Of a DNA stretch of 64,000 bases, positions 45,182-55,534 are shown in pieces. Location: the NCBI RefSeq assembly GCF_020510565.1, contig NZ_CP075189.1, positions 2,898,501-2,962,500 on the forward strand, written 5' to 3'. The notes beneath the pieces were generated by a model. It was given only the letters and a program-made list of their open reading frames with translations, was not told the origin of the DNA and did no database searches. Within the stretch, counting starts at the first letter, position 1, and every line of letters starts with the position of its first letter. A program made the position numbers and the translations under genes. This DNA is from Ferribacterium limneticum. GTDB lineage: Bacteria; Pseudomonadota; Gammaproteobacteria; Burkholderiales; Rhodocyclaceae.

Positions 45182-47596
45182 ATGTCGAACCCCAACACGC
45201 TCCCGGAAACCGTCGAACTGCCGCTGCTGCCGCTGCGCGATGTCGTCGTCTTCCCGCACATGGTCATCCCGCTCTTCGTCGGCCGCCCGAAATCCATCAA
45301 GGCGCTCGAAATGGCCATGGAAGCCGGCAAGAACATCCTGCTCGTCGCCCAGAAATCGGCCGCCAAGGACGAACCGGAACCGGAAGATCTCTATCGCATC
45401 GGCTGCATGGCCAACATCCTGCAGATGCTCAAGCTGCCCGACGGCACCGTCAAGGTGTTGGTCGAAGGCACCCAGCGCGCCCGCGTCGAAGCCATCGAGG
45501 TTCAATCCTCCGTCTTCATGGCCACTGCCCTGCCGTTGGCCCAACCCGGTGTCGAAGACCACGAAATCGAGGCGATGCGCCGCGCCGTGGTCGCCCAGTT
45601 CGACCAGTTCGTCAAACTGAACAAGAAGATTCCGCCGGAGGTGCTTTCCTCCATCGCTGGCATCGAGGATGCCGGCCGCCTGGCCGACACCATCGCCGCC
45701 CACCTGCCGCTCAAGCTCGAGCAGAAGCAGGAAGTACTGGAAATGGAAAGCATCCGCGACCGCATTGATCGTTTGCTTTCCCAGCTCGAAGCCGAAATCG
45801 ACATCCTGCAGGTCGAAAAGCGCATCCGTGGCCGCGTCAAGCGCCAGATGGAAAAGAGCCAGCGCGAGTACTACCTCAACGAACAGGTCAAGGCAATCCA
45901 GAAGGAACTCGGCGAAGGCGAAGAAGGTGCCGACCTCGAGGAACTGGACAAGAAGATCAACGCCGCCGGCATGAGCAAGGAAGGTCTGGCCAAGGCGCAG
46001 GGCGAGCTCAAGAAGCTGCGACTGATGTCACCGATGTCGGCCGAAGCGACTGTTGTCCGGAATTTCATTGAAACACTTATCGGCCTGCCGTGGCGCAAGA
46101 AAACGCGGATCAGCAAGGATCTGCGTGAAGCTGAAAAAATTCTCGACAGCGATCACTATGGGCTGGAGAAGGTCAAGGAACGTATCGTCGAATATCTCGC
46201 CGTGCAGCAACGGGTAGACAAGGTCAAGGCGCCGATTCTCTGCCTGGTTGGCCCTCCCGGTGTTGGCAAGACCTCGCTTGGTCAGTCCATCGCCAAGGCC
46301 ACGAACCGCAAGTTCGTGCGCATGGCGCTCGGCGGCGTGCGTGACGAAGCCGAAATTCGCGGCCATCGCCGTACCTACATCGGCTCGATGCCGGGCAAGA
46401 TTCTGAGCAGCCTGACCAAGGTCGGCGTGCGCAATCCGCTGTTCCTGCTCGACGAAGTCGACAAGCTTGGCCAGGATTTCCGTGGCGACCCCTCGTCCGC
46501 CCTGCTCGAAGTGCTTGATCCGGAACAGAATTACACCTTCCAGGATCACTACGTCGAGGTCGATTTCGACCTATCCGACGTCATGTTCGTGGCCACCGCC
46601 AACACACTGAACATCCCGGCTGCCTTGCTCGACCGGATGGAAGTCATCCGTCTGGCAGGCTACACGGAAGACGAAAAGGTCAACATCGCCATGCGCTATC
46701 TGCTGCCCAAGCAGATCAAGAACAATGGCCTGAAGAAGACCGAAATTGCCGTTGCCGACAGCGCCATTCGCGACATCGTCCGCTATTACACCCGCGAAGC
46801 CGGCGTGCGCGCGCTCGAACGCGAAATCTCCAAGATCTGTCGCAAGGTCGTCAAAACCCTGGTTTTGAAGAAGCGCGACACAAAGATTGCGGTCAACGCC
46901 CGAAATCTGGATAAATTCCTTGGCGTCCGTCGCTACAGCTTCGGCATGGCCGAAAAGGAAAACCAGGTCGGCCAAGTGACCGGTCTAGCCTGGACGGAAG
47001 TCGGTGGCGAATTGCTGACTATCGAATGCGCCATCATGCCGGGCAAGGGGAACATTATCCGCACAGGCTCTCTGGGTGATGTCATGAAGGAATCGGTTGA
47101 AGCTGCTCGCTCAGTCGTGCGCGCCCGCGCCCGTCGCCTCGGTATCAAGGACGAGGCTTTTGAGAAGACAGACATCCACATCCACGTTCCGGAAGGCGCC
47201 ACACCCAAGGATGGCCCCTCCGCCGGCGGCGCCATGACGACAGCCCTGGTATCGTCCTACACCGGCATTCCGGTTCGTTGCGATGTCTGCATGACCGGAG
47301 AGATCACCCTGCGCGGCGAAGTGCTGGCCATCGGCGGCCTCAAGGAAAAGTTGCTGGCTGCCGTGCGCGGCGGACTGAAGACAGCACTGATCCCGGAAGA
47401 GAACGTTAAAGACCTCACCGAGATCCCCGACAACATCAAGAACAAGATTGAAATCGTCCCGGTCAAATGGATTGACCAGGTACTTGAACGAGCCCTCGAA
47501 CGCATGCCGGAAGCCCTTCCCGAGCCTGCGGTTGCAGATTCTGCAGTTCAGGCATCGGCCGAGGCGGCAGCAGCCGCAACTGTGCTTACTCATTGA
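45182..47596 (+). CDS. lon: Lon ATP-dependent protease
   Basis: An 804-residue soluble AAA+ protease: N-terminal substrate-binding domain ([13 protein letters not shown]), Walker A G-P-P-G-V-G-K-T, and catalytic Ser in D-G-P-S-A-G with the Lys in the following P domain. Degrades misfolded and regulatory proteins. The last 30 residues are Ala-rich and variable. Confidence 0.98.
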   Translation: MSNPNTLPETVELPLLPLRDVVVFPHMVIPLFVGRPKSIKALEMAMEAGKNILLVAQKSAAKDEPEPEDLYRIGCMANILQMLKLPDGTVKVLVEGTQRARVEAIEVQSSVFMATALPLAQPGVEDHEIEAMRRAVVAQFDQFVKLNKKIPPEVLSSIAGIEDAGRLADTIAAHLPLKLEQKQEVLEMESIRDRIDRLLSQLEAEIDILQVEKRIRGRVKRQMEKSQREYYLNEQVKAIQKELGEGEEGADLEELDKKINAAGMSKEGLAKAQGELKKLRLMSPMSAEATVVRNFIETLIGLPWRKKTRISKDLREAEKILDSDHYGLEKVKERIVEYLAVQQRVDKVKAPILCLVGPPGVGKTSLGQSIAKATNRKFVRMALGGVRDEAEIRGHRRTYIGSMPGKILSSLTKVGVRNPLFLLDEVDKLGQDFRGDPSSALLEVLDPEQNYTFQDHYVEVDFDLSDVMFVATANTLNIPAALLDRMEVIRLAGYTEDEKVNIAMRYLLPKQIKNNGLKKTEIAVADSAIRDIVRYYTREAGVRALEREISKICRKVVKTLVLKKRDTKIAVNARNLDKFLGVRRYSFGMAEKENQVGQVTGLAWTEVGGELLTIECAIMPGKGNIIRTGSLGDVMKESVEAARSVVRARARRLGIKDEAFEKTDIHIHVPEGATPKDGPSAGGAMTTALVSSYTGIPVRCDVCMTGEITLRGEVLAIGGLKEKLLAAVRGGLKTALIPEENVKDLTEIPDNIKNKIEIVPVKWIDQVLERALERMPEALPEPAVADSAVQASAEAAAAATVLTH

Positions 47597-47602
47597 TTTG
47601 CA

Positions 47603-47642
47603 AGGAAAGGATGCCGGCGTCTTATCGGCGACATCCTTTCCT
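47603..47642 (+). terminator. Terminator-like hairpin after lon
   Basis: AGGAAAGGATG and CATCCTTTCCT form an 11-bp stem six bases after the lon stop, with an internal CCGGC/GCCG-like inner stem. A T-run is lacking. Confidence 0.5.
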
Positions 47643-47677
47643 CAGCTCAGCCATCTGGAAATCCCCCGAAAATCCGC

Positions 47678-47707
47678 TTGACACAAGGATTTCGCCAGAT
47701 ATATAAA
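47678..47707 (+). promoter_or_regulatory. Sigma-70 promoter of hupB
   Basis: Perfect TTGACA (47678-47683), 18 bases, then TATAAA (47702-47707), about 50 bases before the HU ATG. Near-consensus and presumably strong. Confidence 0.75.
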
Positions 47708-47759
47708 TCCGTCCTCGCAAAGTTTTCACCACTCCAAATCCATCCATTAGGGGACGTAA

Positions 47760-48032
47760 ATGAACAAGACTGAACTGATCGACGCCATCGCTACTCAAGC
47801 CGATATTTCGAAGGCTGCCGCCGGCCGCGCGCTGGATGCCGCCGTTGAAACCATCAAAGGGGCTCTCAAGGCCGGCGATACTGTCAACCTGATCGGCTTC
47901 GGTACTTTCTACGTCGGCGAGCGCGCAGCTCGCACCGGCCGCAACCCGCGCACCGGCAAGACGCTGGAAATCAAGGCCGCCAAGTCGCCGAAATTCCGCG
48001 CTGGCAAGGGTCTGAAAGACGCCTGCAACTAA
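47760..48032 (+). CDS. hupB: HU DNA-binding protein (beta-type)
   Basis: A 90-residue HU protein: [11 protein letters not shown] at the start, G-F-G-T-F arm base, G-R-N-P-R-T-G with the intercalating Pro, and C-terminal K-F-R-A-G-K-G-L-K. Compacts and bends DNA without sequence specificity. Located after lon as in many proteobacteria. Confidence 0.95.
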   Translation: MNKTELIDAIATQADISKAAAGRALDAAVETIKGALKAGDTVNLIGFGTFYVGERAARTGRNPRTGKTLEIKAAKSPKFRAGKGLKDACN

Positions 48033-48198
48033 TGAGCTTATCGGCGTAAGGCACGAAGGCAGGTTGCGGGAATTGCAAAAATGCACGCCCAAGCTGAATT
48101 CACGAAGTGCTACGCCGAAAAACCGGGTACTTGGCCAGGTGAGTTTCGGGGCGTCTTAGAGCCCTGCGTTGCCCACCAGAAGCCCGAAACGAAACATG
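48033..48198 (+). ncRNA. Possible structured RNA or long 3' UTR after hupB
   Basis: No gene, but several complementary segments: CGGCGTA (near 48044) with TACGCCG (near 48112), and GTTTCGGG (48143-48150) with CCCGAAAC (48183-48190), all before a strong terminator. May be a structured 3' UTR or a small RNA; I do not recognise a family. Confidence 0.3.
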
Positions 48199-48226
48199 AA
48201 CCCCGCCCACAAGGCGGGGTTTTTGT
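48199..48226 (+). terminator. Intrinsic terminator before the HDOD gene
   Basis: AACCCCGCC / GGCGGGGTT stem followed by TTTTG. Lies upstream of the HDOD start, which argues against earlier in-frame starts of that gene. Confidence 0.85.
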
Positions 48227-48234
48227 TGAATAAT

Positions 48235-49119
48235 ATGGCCATGACAATTGCCAGTTCAGAATACGATCAGGACAAGAAAGGCGAAGCGCTAAAATCGCAA
48301 CGCTTTCAGATGCTTGCCGATATTGCCCAGGAGCTTTCCGGCGAAGTTGTTTTCCCGACCTATTTCGACGCAGTTTTGCGTCTGCGCAAAGTACTGCACG
48401 ACCCGGAACAAAGCATTGCCAACATCGCTCGCGCCGTCGCCGTCGAGCCACTGATTTCCGCCAAACTCCTCCATCTGGCGAATTCCGTTGCCTTCAATCC
48501 TGACGGGCGTGTACTTGTTGATCTGAAATCGGCCATCACCAGACTCGGGCTCAACGCAGTGCGAACGGCAGCCTTGTCAATTGTCATGACCCAGTTGATG
48601 CGTGCCAAGGGCATGGCCGAATTCTCCGAGATCACCCACTCGCTGTGGGAGCATTCGATCAATAGCGCAGCCGCAGCCAATATTGTGGCTCGCCGGATGA
48701 CCCGCCAGAACCCGGATGAAGCCATGCTGGCTGGTCTTATCCATGATCTCGGCGCCTTCTACATGCTCTATCGCGCCACTCAGTACGAAGAACTGCGCCA
48801 TCGACCGGATAGCGTCAGATACCTGATCATCCAGTGGCACGAAAGTATCGGTGTCTCCCTGCTGAATGCGCTGGGCTTACCCGAGGAAATCGTCGAAGCC
48901 ACGATCGACCACGATCACGTACGACCAACACCGACAAGCATCCGCAATCTGACCGACATCATTTACGTCGCCAACATGCTCAGTGGCGGGCATTTCGAGT
49001 GGCTGATGCAGGACCAACCGGAGATCCCCGCCGAAATGAGTCTTCTTGAAGAAAAATACGGCCACTTGCGGCCGGAAATCGAAGCGCTCGCAACGGAGAT
49101 GCGTAGCAGCTTCGCCTGA
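48235..49119 (+). CDS. HDOD-domain signalling protein
   Basis: A 294-residue protein with an HDOD domain, a degenerate relative of HD phosphohydrolases: the helical core F-D-A-V-L-R-L-R-K, then L-I-H-D-L-G and later T-I-D-H-D-H. HDOD proteins act as adaptors in c-di-GMP and motility signalling; here no GGDEF, EAL or receiver domain is attached. Start at 48235 because longer versions would translate through the terminator; ATG 48241 is possible. Confidence 0.85.
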   Translation: MAMTIASSEYDQDKKGEALKSQRFQMLADIAQELSGEVVFPTYFDAVLRLRKVLHDPEQSIANIARAVAVEPLISAKLLHLANSVAFNPDGRVLVDLKSAITRLGLNAVRTAALSIVMTQLMRAKGMAEFSEITHSLWEHSINSAAAANIVARRMTRQNPDEAMLAGLIHDLGAFYMLYRATQYEELRHRPDSVRYLIIQWHESIGVSLLNALGLPEEIVEATIDHDHVRPTPTSIRNLTDIIYVANMLSGGHFEWLMQDQPEIPAEMSLLEEKYGHLRPEIEALATEMRSSFA

Positions 49120-49125
49120 CTTTGA

Positions 49126-49887
49126 TCAGCTCTTGCGGCCGTGCCCGGTCTTGACTTGGGTGGAGGCCAGAACGCCGCGCAGAATATTGATTTCGTCCTT
49201 TTCCAGGCGAACCCGGCTAAACAGGCGGCGCAGTTTCGGTAGCAAGCGCCCTGGCTGCTCCGGATTGAAAAAGCCGGTATCGGTCATTACCGTTTCCAGA
49301 TGGGTATATAACCCTTCCACCTCATCATGTGTTGCGGCCGGAGAAGCGAATGGGGTCACCCCCTGTTCGATGATCGGTGGCTGCTCGGCATAGGCTGCCA
49401 TCCGGCACTCGTAGCTCAGCACCTGAACAGCCGAACCAAGGTTCAAGGAACTGAACTCGGGATTGGTCGGAATCGTCACTGCAGCATGACAATGCAGGAT
49501 TTCTTCGTTGCTCAGACCGACCGTTTCATTGCCAAAGACCAGCGCCACCTCGCCCTGCCCGGCCTCGGCGATCAGACGCGCCACCGTTTCGCGCGGCGCC
49601 CCGATCACCGGCCCGATATCGCGTTGGCGCGCCGACAGCGCAACGACAAATGATGTTCCGACCAGCGCATCTTTCAGCGACGACGTAATTTTTGCCTGTT
49701 GCAGAATATCGACCGCAGACGTCGCCCGCGCATCAGCCTCCGGATCCGGAAATTGCTTCGGTTCAACCAGATAGAGATTGCACAAGCCCATCGTCTTCAT
49801 CGCGCGCGCTGCGGCGCCAATATTGCCTGGGTGACTGGTTCGGCACAGCACCACTCTGATACGTGAAAGCAGGACTTCGGGGTTCAT
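49126..49887 (-). CDS. trmJ: TrmJ, tRNA Cm32/Um32 methyltransferase
   Basis: A 253-residue SPOUT methyltransferase: [19 protein letters not shown] at the N-terminus, E-V-A-L-V-F-G-N-E and the knot-forming [12 protein letters not shown]. It 2'-O-methylates nucleotide 32 of several tRNAs. It faces the HDOD gene with six bases between stops and is divergent from suhB. Confidence 0.93.
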   Translation of the reverse strand: MNPEVLLSRIRVVLCRTSHPGNIGAAARAMKTMGLCNLYLVEPKQFPDPEADARATSAVDILQQAKITSSLKDALVGTSFVVALSARQRDIGPVIGAPRETVARLIAEAGQGEVALVFGNETVGLSNEEILHCHAAVTIPTNPEFSSLNLGSAVQVLSYECRMAAYAEQPPIIEQGVTPFASPAATHDEVEGLYTHLETVMTDTGFFNPEQPGRLLPKLRRLFSRVRLEKDEINILRGVLASTQVKTGHGRKS

Positions 49888-49953
49888 GGTGTAAAATTCG
49901 GTCTTTCAAATATAGATTGGGCGGCTTCGGCCACCCGTCAGCTCTTTAAGCTC

Positions 49954-50766
49954 ATGCATCCAACTCTGAATATCGCCATCAAGGCAGCGCGCCGTGCCGG
50001 CCAGATCATCAATCGCGCTTCCAACGACCTGGACCTGCTCAAGGTCACCACCAAGCAGCCCAATGATTTTGTCACCGAAGTCGACAAGGCCGCCGAAGCC
50101 GCGATCATCGAAGTCCTGATGGAAGCCTATCCCAGCTACGGCATTCTAGCAGAGGAGTCCGGCGAGACTGCCGGCAAGGGCAGCAACGAAGCAGAGTTCC
50201 AGTGGATCATCGATCCGCTTGATGGCACGACAAACTTCATTCACGGCATGCCGCAATATGCCGTCTCGATTGCTTTGGCCAAAGGTGGCGTGATCGAGCA
50301 GGCCGTTGTTTTCGACCCCAATCGCAACGAGCTGTTCACTGCCAGCAAAGGGGCAGGTGCCTTCCTCAACGAGCGCCGCATCCGCGTCTCCAAGCGCACA
50401 AAACTGCAGGACTCACTGCTTGGCACTGGTTTCCCGTACCGTATGTTCGAGCACATCGATACCTACATCGCAATCTTCAAGGAACTGGCCCAGAAGACAG
50501 CCGGTCAGCGTCGCCCGGGAGCGGCCTCGCTTGACTTGGCCTACGTTGCCTGCGGCCGTTACGACGGTTTTTGGGAATTCGGACTTTCGCCGTGGGATAT
50601 GGCAGCGGGAGCCCTTCTGATTTCGGAAGCTGGCGGCCTTGTCAGCGACCTGCGCGGCGACGCGAACTATCTCGAAACCGGCAATCTGATCGCCGGCACA
50701 CCCAAAGTTTTCGCTCCGCTGCTCAAGCTTGTGCAGGACAAACTGCCTGACTCGATCCGCGGCTGA
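49954..50766 (+). CDS. suhB: SuhB, inositol-1-monophosphatase family
   Basis: A 270-residue metal-dependent phosphatase: [13 protein letters not shown] with metal-binding Asp residues, and W-D-M-A-A-G at the C-terminal motif. Also a component of rRNA antitermination complexes in E. coli. Divergent from trmJ across 66 bases, an arrangement common in this group. Confidence 0.95.
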   Translation: MHPTLNIAIKAARRAGQIINRASNDLDLLKVTTKQPNDFVTEVDKAAEAAIIEVLMEAYPSYGILAEESGETAGKGSNEAEFQWIIDPLDGTTNFIHGMPQYAVSIALAKGGVIEQAVVFDPNRNELFTASKGAGAFLNERRIRVSKRTKLQDSLLGTGFPYRMFEHIDTYIAIFKELAQKTAGQRRPGAASLDLAYVACGRYDGFWEFGLSPWDMAAGALLISEAGGLVSDLRGDANYLETGNLIAGTPKVFAPLLKLVQDKLPDSIRG

Positions 50767-51214
50767 GCAAGTCGCGCAAGGAAGCCTTCGCGTTTACTAC
50801 GCCGTCGCCAACCTGCAGCCACGCGAGCGTCATCAGCATGCTGCAGGGAATCTACTGCAACTGAGCGTACAGCCCGTTAATTGGGCAAACGATATAAACC
50901 GTTTTTACTTCAGTACCTTAGCGCATCAACTCCGCACCTGCCCCCAAGCTTATCCACAGAAAATGGGGATAAGCACGGGCATCTCCCGCTACCGGATATC
51001 GCGGACACACCGCGCGTCGCATAAACCGGCAGGGCGTACTCGTAGCAGGCAGCCCTCCCGTCGCTGACATTGCCCACAGCAAATTTTCCCTGTGGTTCTG
51101 ACAGCCAGCCAAAGTTAGTCTTGCTTCGAACACGAAAAGCCCTAAAATTGCGCCCCTTCCGGCGCACTGGTGTTGCGTTCCCATTGCCCCCTCTGACCAA
51201 ACCAAGGAATGAAC
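50767..51214. other. Intergenic region upstream of second HU gene, with DnaA-box-like repeat
   Basis: No gene. A perfect DnaA-box TTATCCACA (50950-50958) faces TGGGGATAA (50964-50972); together they form a GCTTATCC/GGATAAGC inverted repeat. A sigma-70-like promoter (TTGCTT 51121-51126, 16 bases, TAAAAT 51143-51148) precedes the HU gene. Confidence 0.55.
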
Positions 51215-51493
51215 ATGAACAAATCCGAACTGATCGACACCATCGCTGAAGAAGCCGGCCTGACCAAGGCTGACGCAGCCAAAGCCCTTGACGCGGTGAC
51301 CGGTGCCATTGTCAATGCCGTGGCCAATGGTGACTCCGTTTCCCTTATCGGTTTCGGTACCTTCAAGGCATCGGCCCGTGCCGCCCGTGAAGGCAAAAAT
51401 CCCAAGACCGGCGAAAAGCTGTCGATCGCTGCGACCACCGTACCGAAGTTCTCCGCGGGCACCAACTTCAAGGCGGCCGTCGCCCAGAAGTAA
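51215..51493 (+). CDS. HU DNA-binding protein, second copy
   Basis: A 92-residue HU: M-N-K-S-E-L-I-D-T-I-A, G-F-G-T-F, G-K-N-P-K-T-G-E-K, C-terminal K-F-S-A-G-T-N-F-K. Clearly diverged from the HU after lon, so the genome encodes at least two HU chains that might form heterodimers. ATG at 51215 matches the family start; ATG at 51209 adds two residues. Ends before a strong terminator. Confidence 0.95.
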   Translation: MNKSELIDTIAEEAGLTKADAAKALDAVTGAIVNAVANGDSVSLIGFGTFKASARAAREGKNPKTGEKLSIAATTVPKFSAGTNFKAAVAQK

Positions 51494-51508
51494 TCACCAT
51501 GTTTCGGG

Positions 51509-51546
51509 AAAAGCCCCAGAGTTCGATTGCTGGGGCTTTTTGCTTT
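51509..51546 (+). terminator. Intrinsic terminator of second HU gene
   Basis: Perfect 11-bp stem AAAAGCCCCAG / CTGGGGCTTTT followed by TTGCTTTTT. Confidence 0.9.
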
Positions 51547-51574
51547 TTATCCCTGTATTTCAAAGAAATTGGCC

Positions 51575-52468
51575 ATGGCGTTCAAAGACAGTTCATCCGA
51601 TTTTCAAATCGTCGATATCGCATTGATCGAAGCCGATCCACAGCACGCCCGACAGAATATCGATGAAGGCAATCTCAAGGGGCTGGCCAATTCAATTCAG
51701 AAAATGGGGGTAATCCACCCGCTGCTGGTCAGGCCGGCCAATGCGAATGGCCGCTATACGGTCATCGTCGGTGAGCGGCGCCGCCAGGCTGCGCTCTTGG
51801 CTGGCGAGAAGACGGTGCCCGTTATCGTTCGCGCCTGCGCGCCCAATGAAACACTTGAAGTTCAGGTTTTTGAAAACATCGGCCTTGGCGTACGTTCTGC
51901 GCTGGAGCCGCGCGACATGGCCAACGCAATCCAGGCCATCGCGGGGCGTTTCGAGTCGCCGGAAGAGGCGGCTCAACATTTTGGTCGCGCCCCAACTTGG
52001 CTGGCCCAGGCAACAGCCGCCGCCAATTTGTCCGGGAAGGTCAGCGCCCTCCTCGACGCCGGCAAGATTTCCAGCACGGGCGCTGCCGTTCAGCTCGAAA
52101 AGCTATCCAAAAAAGACGAGGCCAAGGCAGAAGTCTTGATCGGCCAGATAGAGCAATTACCTGAGGGTGAAAAGGTCTCGAAGAAAATAGTCGATACCGC
52201 CCTTTCAGAAGTTTCCGCTGGCCGGAAGAAGAAGGAAGGCGTTGCATCCGACCCCAGCTCTCAGCCAGTTGTGTCGTCGGCAGCATCGGCCACCGCTATC
52301 CCGCCCAGAGAAGACAGTCCCGTAGCAGATCGAATCTCGTCCGCACGGCGTCGCGTGAGTCAGGACAAGGTAAGACTTGTAGCGGAACTACTCGGTTTGG
52401 ATGATGGCGATGAAGAGGAAGTGCTCATTCGACTGATTGATGAATTCCTCGCGCAGAAGAGCGCCTGA
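51575..52468 (+). CDS. ParB/Spo0J-domain protein
   Basis: A 297-residue protein: N-terminal ParB-like nuclease fold with I-E-A-D-P-x-H-A-R, G-x-I-H-P-L-L-V-R, and G-E-R-R-R-Q-A-A, the CTP-binding box of ParB; a central helix-turn-helix (E-A-A-Q-H-F-G-R-A-P-T-W-L); and a C-terminal acidic tail. No parA is adjacent, so this is probably a stand-alone ParB-like regulator or a nucleoid occlusion type factor rather than the chromosomal segregation ParB. Its tail matches the truncated gene at 37854-38038. Confidence 0.82.
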   Translation: MAFKDSSSDFQIVDIALIEADPQHARQNIDEGNLKGLANSIQKMGVIHPLLVRPANANGRYTVIVGERRRQAALLAGEKTVPVIVRACAPNETLEVQVFENIGLGVRSALEPRDMANAIQAIAGRFESPEEAAQHFGRAPTWLAQATAAANLSGKVSALLDAGKISSTGAAVQLEKLSKKDEAKAEVLIGQIEQLPEGEKVSKKIVDTALSEVSAGRKKKEGVASDPSSQPVVSSAASATAIPPREDSPVADRISSARRRVSQDKVRLVAELLGLDDGDEEEVLIRLIDEFLAQKSA

Positions 52469-52539
52469 TCGAGCACACGCAGACCGACAAGCTTCACTAG
52501 ACCAGAGTCCTATGCCGGCTACCGAGATCAGGAGAGCGC

Positions 52540-52863
52540 TCAATCGTCGAGTAAAAACGACTTGCCAGCCTCAGCCGCCTCACTGCCCGGGGATTCCGGC
52601 TCCTTCGACGCTTCCACGACTTGCTGCCTGGCGCCTGCAGGCAGCACCGACAAGGCTCCGCCCGCCTTTCCCTGCACCCTAGCCAGACCCGCTTGCGCTA
52701 CCGGGCCACGGGGCAAGTTCGAAAATATCTCGACCCCGTCCGGCCCGGTGGTGACATAGATCTCGGCATCGGCGCCATGAACTGCAGGCAGGAACATCGC
52801 GGCTGCGGCAAAAAGCATGGCGCACCGCCAGCACCGCGGTTTAATGCGTATGGCTGTGACCAT
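52540..52863 (-). CDS. Small exported DUF4124-like protein
   Basis: A 107-residue protein: signal peptide ending H-G-A-D, then E-I-Y-V-T-T-G-P-D-G-V-E-I-F-S-N, the pattern of DUF4124 domains (I-Y-x-x-x-D-x-D-G-x-x-x-x-S-D-x-P), and a Glu/Ala-rich tail. ATG at 52863 gives a proper signal peptide; longer frames do not. It overlaps the end of the upstream gene by 23 bases, so the two are co-transcribed. Function unknown. Confidence 0.65.
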   Translation of the reverse strand: MVTAIRIKPRCWRCAMLFAAAAMFLPAVHGADAEIYVTTGPDGVEIFSNLPRGPVAQAGLARVQGKAGGALSVLPAGARQQVVEASKEPESPGSEAAEAGKSFLLDD

Positions 52864-53479
52864 CCTGCTGCATGACGCGGGCGACAAAGGGATCACTCTC
52901 CATGTCGCCGAAATCTGCGGCATCGATCTGCCCGTAATCGGCAATTCGCTCTTCGGTGGCGCGCGGCCAAGCGGCGGGCGCCTTGCTGTGCAGTTCTTTC
53001 AGGGCAAGGGTCATGCGCTGGCCGGTTCGGGTCATTTGCAGGCTGGCCGGGAGTTGAGCCTGCTCCAGCCACCACAGTTCGATGCTCTGGCCGCCAAGTT
53101 TGCCGGTGTAGCGCACGGCCTTCTGGCCGAACAATGTCTTGCTGGCGCCGCGCTTGAGTTCTTGCAGCAGTTGCGGCGAAATGACCGAGGCGAGTTTTGA
53201 CCAGTCCGGCTCGGCGTGGCGGGTCTTGATTTCGCCAGCCGTGTAATCGACCACGCGCTGGTCGTTATGGAAAACGCGGCGGTAATTGTATTCGTTGCCT
53301 CTGACGCGGTGCCAGATGTCGTTCTGGGCGACGGCGGCATTGGCTGTTTCGATGCTGTCGGCTTCACGCCAGAGGTACCAGTCGGTTTGCGTCTGGTTGA
53401 CCTTGAGGTCGAAGCGGGCAGCGGAATCGGATGTCTGCTGATCCCAGGAATAGGTCTTGGAAAGCGCTCTGGAGATCAC
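52841..53479 (-). CDS. Hypothetical protein
   Basis: A 212-residue protein rich in Trp and charged residues (W-Y-L-W-R-E, W-W-L-E-Q) without signal peptide or membrane helix in this frame, ending D-G-H-S-H-T-H. The open frame begins with a GTG directly after a stop codon; there is no strong ribosome site, so the true start may be later. No family recognised. Upstream partner of the DUF4124-like gene. Confidence 0.6.
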   Translation of the reverse strand: MISRALSKTYSWDQQTSDSAARFDLKVNQTQTDWYLWREADSIETANAAVAQNDIWHRVRGNEYNYRRVFHNDQRVVDYTAGEIKTRHAEPDWSKLASVISPQLLQELKRGASKTLFGQKAVRYTGKLGGQSIELWWLEQAQLPASLQMTRTGQRMTLALKELHSKAPAAWPRATEERIADYGQIDAADFGDMESDPFVARVMQQDGHSHTH

Positions 53480-53641
53480 CGTACGTCAAATATTATTCGA
53501 CGTTATCGATGAGCTCCGTTAGCTGGGGTTGAGGTGAGCATCGAACAGGGCATGCATCATGGCGCACGCCCGTACGTCCGAGTCTAGTGCGCAATTACTT
53601 CCCGGGGATGTCACGCATGGATCAATGTCATCGGGCAGAAA

Positions 53642-55393
53642 TCAAACCGGCAGCAGCCGGCGATTCGCTGCACCGGGCAGCGTGCGCAGTGATTTGCCGG
53701 CCAGCATGGTGTATTCCTCTGCCTTGACAGTGCTGACATAGCGCCAGTCGCAACGGCACTCACCCGGCGTGGCGGTGACCACCATGTAGCCGCGGTCGCC
53801 GGTGTTGGCGTACTTGAGTGGCCCGATGATGGCTTCCAGCCCGGCCGCCACGGCGAGCGGGTTTTCGCTCGGGAAATATTCCTCGAGACCCGGCGAGGAG
53901 ACGGATGCGACGGCATACTCGACGCCGACTGCGTTGCCCTGGTAGTCCTGCAGATCGCTCGCCCAGGCGTTGTGGGTATCGCCGGCCAGCACGACGAGGT
54001 TCTTGTTCAGCCCCCTGGCCATGGCCAGCACGGTTTCGCGGGCCATGGCGTAACCGTCCCAGGCATCGAGGTTGTAGGGAATGGCCGGCTGGGCGAGGAT
54101 GAACTGCTCCTGCGGCGTCAGCGTGGCGGGTGCCGTCTGCGCCTTGTAGACCAGCGCCGAGTAGGCGGAGAAGCTGATCTGGCCGAGAACCAGCGGCGCC
54201 GGGATGTTCATGCGGCCCATCAGCACCTGCTGGCCGAGCATCTGCCAGGTGGCGCCGGAAGCGGCGAGTTGATCCTGCAGCCAGAGCAGTTGTTCGGCGC
54301 CGAGCAACTGGCGGTCGGTATCGGCCAGGTCGGCGGCGAAGCGCTGGACGTCGAAGCTGCCGTCGCTGCCGAAGTAATTGGCGTATTCCATTTGCTGGTC
54401 GCGGGCGATGACGCGGGTGTCGAGCATGTGCAGCGCCAGCAGGTTGCCAAAAGCGAAGCTGCGGTTGATCTGCTGCGGCCGACGCGGGTCCGGAGTGCGA
54501 ATCGGCAGCCATTCGTGGAAAGCCTGCAACGCGGCGGCACGGCGGACGGTGAATTCGCCTTCGGTCGCCGAATCATGGTTTTCGGCACCGTCCTTCCAGG
54601 TGTCGTTGGCGATCTCGTGGTCGTCCCAGACGTTGATGAAGGGCATCGCGGCATGCACGGCCTGCAGGTCGGCATCGGTGTGGTACTGGGCGTAACGCTG
54701 GCGGTAGTCGTCCAGCGTCAGCAGTTCGCCGGCCGGCAGCACTTCGCGGCCGAGCGCGGCAGCATCGGTCGAAGCGTAGCCATCGCGGCCGTATTCGTAG
54801 ATGTAGTCGCCGAGATGGACGGCGGCATGGATGCCTTCGAGCTTCGCTGCTTCACGGTAGGCATGGAAATAACCGGCCGGGAAGTTGGAGCAGGTGAACA
54901 CGGCGAGCTTGACCTGGGCAACGCTGCCCACCGGCAGGGTGCGCGTCCGACCGGCCGGCGACACCGTATGGCCGACGGCGAAGCGATAGTGATAGACGGT
55001 GTCCGGCTTCAGGCCGCTGACATCGACCTTGACGGTGTGATCCTTGCGGCCATCGGTGAGCGCGATACCGGCGCGGACGACGCGACGGAATGCCGCGTCG
55101 AGGGCCATTTCCCACTTGACCGGAACGATGCCGCCGCGCTCGCTGGTAACGCGCGTCCAGAGAATGACCTTGCGGGCGAGCGGGTCGCCGCTGGCGACGC
55201 CGTGCTCGAAACTGATCTTGTGGCGATGCGGAAAGTGGGCCAGCGCGCGCTGCTCATCGGAGAACAGGTCGTCGGCATCGAAACCATGAGCCATGGCACG
55301 CAATGGCAGCAGGCTGCCAGCCGAGGCGGCGACGCCGCCCATGGCGAAATTACGGAGGAAACGACGACGTTGGGTCGGAGTGCGAGTGGTCAT
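53642..55393 (-). CDS. phoD: PhoD-type alkaline phosphatase, Tat-exported
   Basis: A 583-residue metallophosphoesterase. Tat signal (R-R-R-F-L-R-N-F) with hydrophobic core to about residue 35; N-terminal Ig-like PhoD domain (G-V-A-S-G-D-P, Y-H-Y-R-F); catalytic domain with C-S-N-F in the metal-binding block, H-L-G-D-Y-I-Y-E-Y and W-D-D-H-E-I-A-N-D, and G-D-T-H near the end. Hydrolyses phosphodiesters and monoesters, often under phosphate starvation; no clear pho box was seen. Confidence 0.93.
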   Translation of the reverse strand: MTTRTPTQRRRFLRNFAMGGVAASAGSLLPLRAMAHGFDADDLFSDEQRALAHFPHRHKISFEHGVASGDPLARKVILWTRVTSERGGIVPVKWEMALDAAFRRVVRAGIALTDGRKDHTVKVDVSGLKPDTVYHYRFAVGHTVSPAGRTRTLPVGSVAQVKLAVFTCSNFPAGYFHAYREAAKLEGIHAAVHLGDYIYEYGRDGYASTDAAALGREVLPAGELLTLDDYRQRYAQYHTDADLQAVHAAMPFINVWDDHEIANDTWKDGAENHDSATEGEFTVRRAAALQAFHEWLPIRTPDPRRPQQINRSFAFGNLLALHMLDTRVIARDQQMEYANYFGSDGSFDVQRFAADLADTDRQLLGAEQLLWLQDQLAASGATWQMLGQQVLMGRMNIPAPLVLGQISFSAYSALVYKAQTAPATLTPQEQFILAQPAIPYNLDAWDGYAMARETVLAMARGLNKNLVVLAGDTHNAWASDLQDYQGNAVGVEYAVASVSSPGLEEYFPSENPLAVAAGLEAIIGPLKYANTGDRGYMVVTATPGECRCDWRYVSTVKAEEYTMLAGKSLRTLPGAANRRLLPV

Positions 55394-55534
55394 GGGCGCC
55401 AGCTTGGAAGAGATGAAGGTAGCTCAGCCTAGCGCCGAAGAATTACAGCAGCATTGCGCAAAAATGTCAGGGTAATGCGCGAGGAGCGCCGCCGGGTTTC
55501 GCGGGCATCGCCGCGTGGCGGGGCAAGCAGCGAC

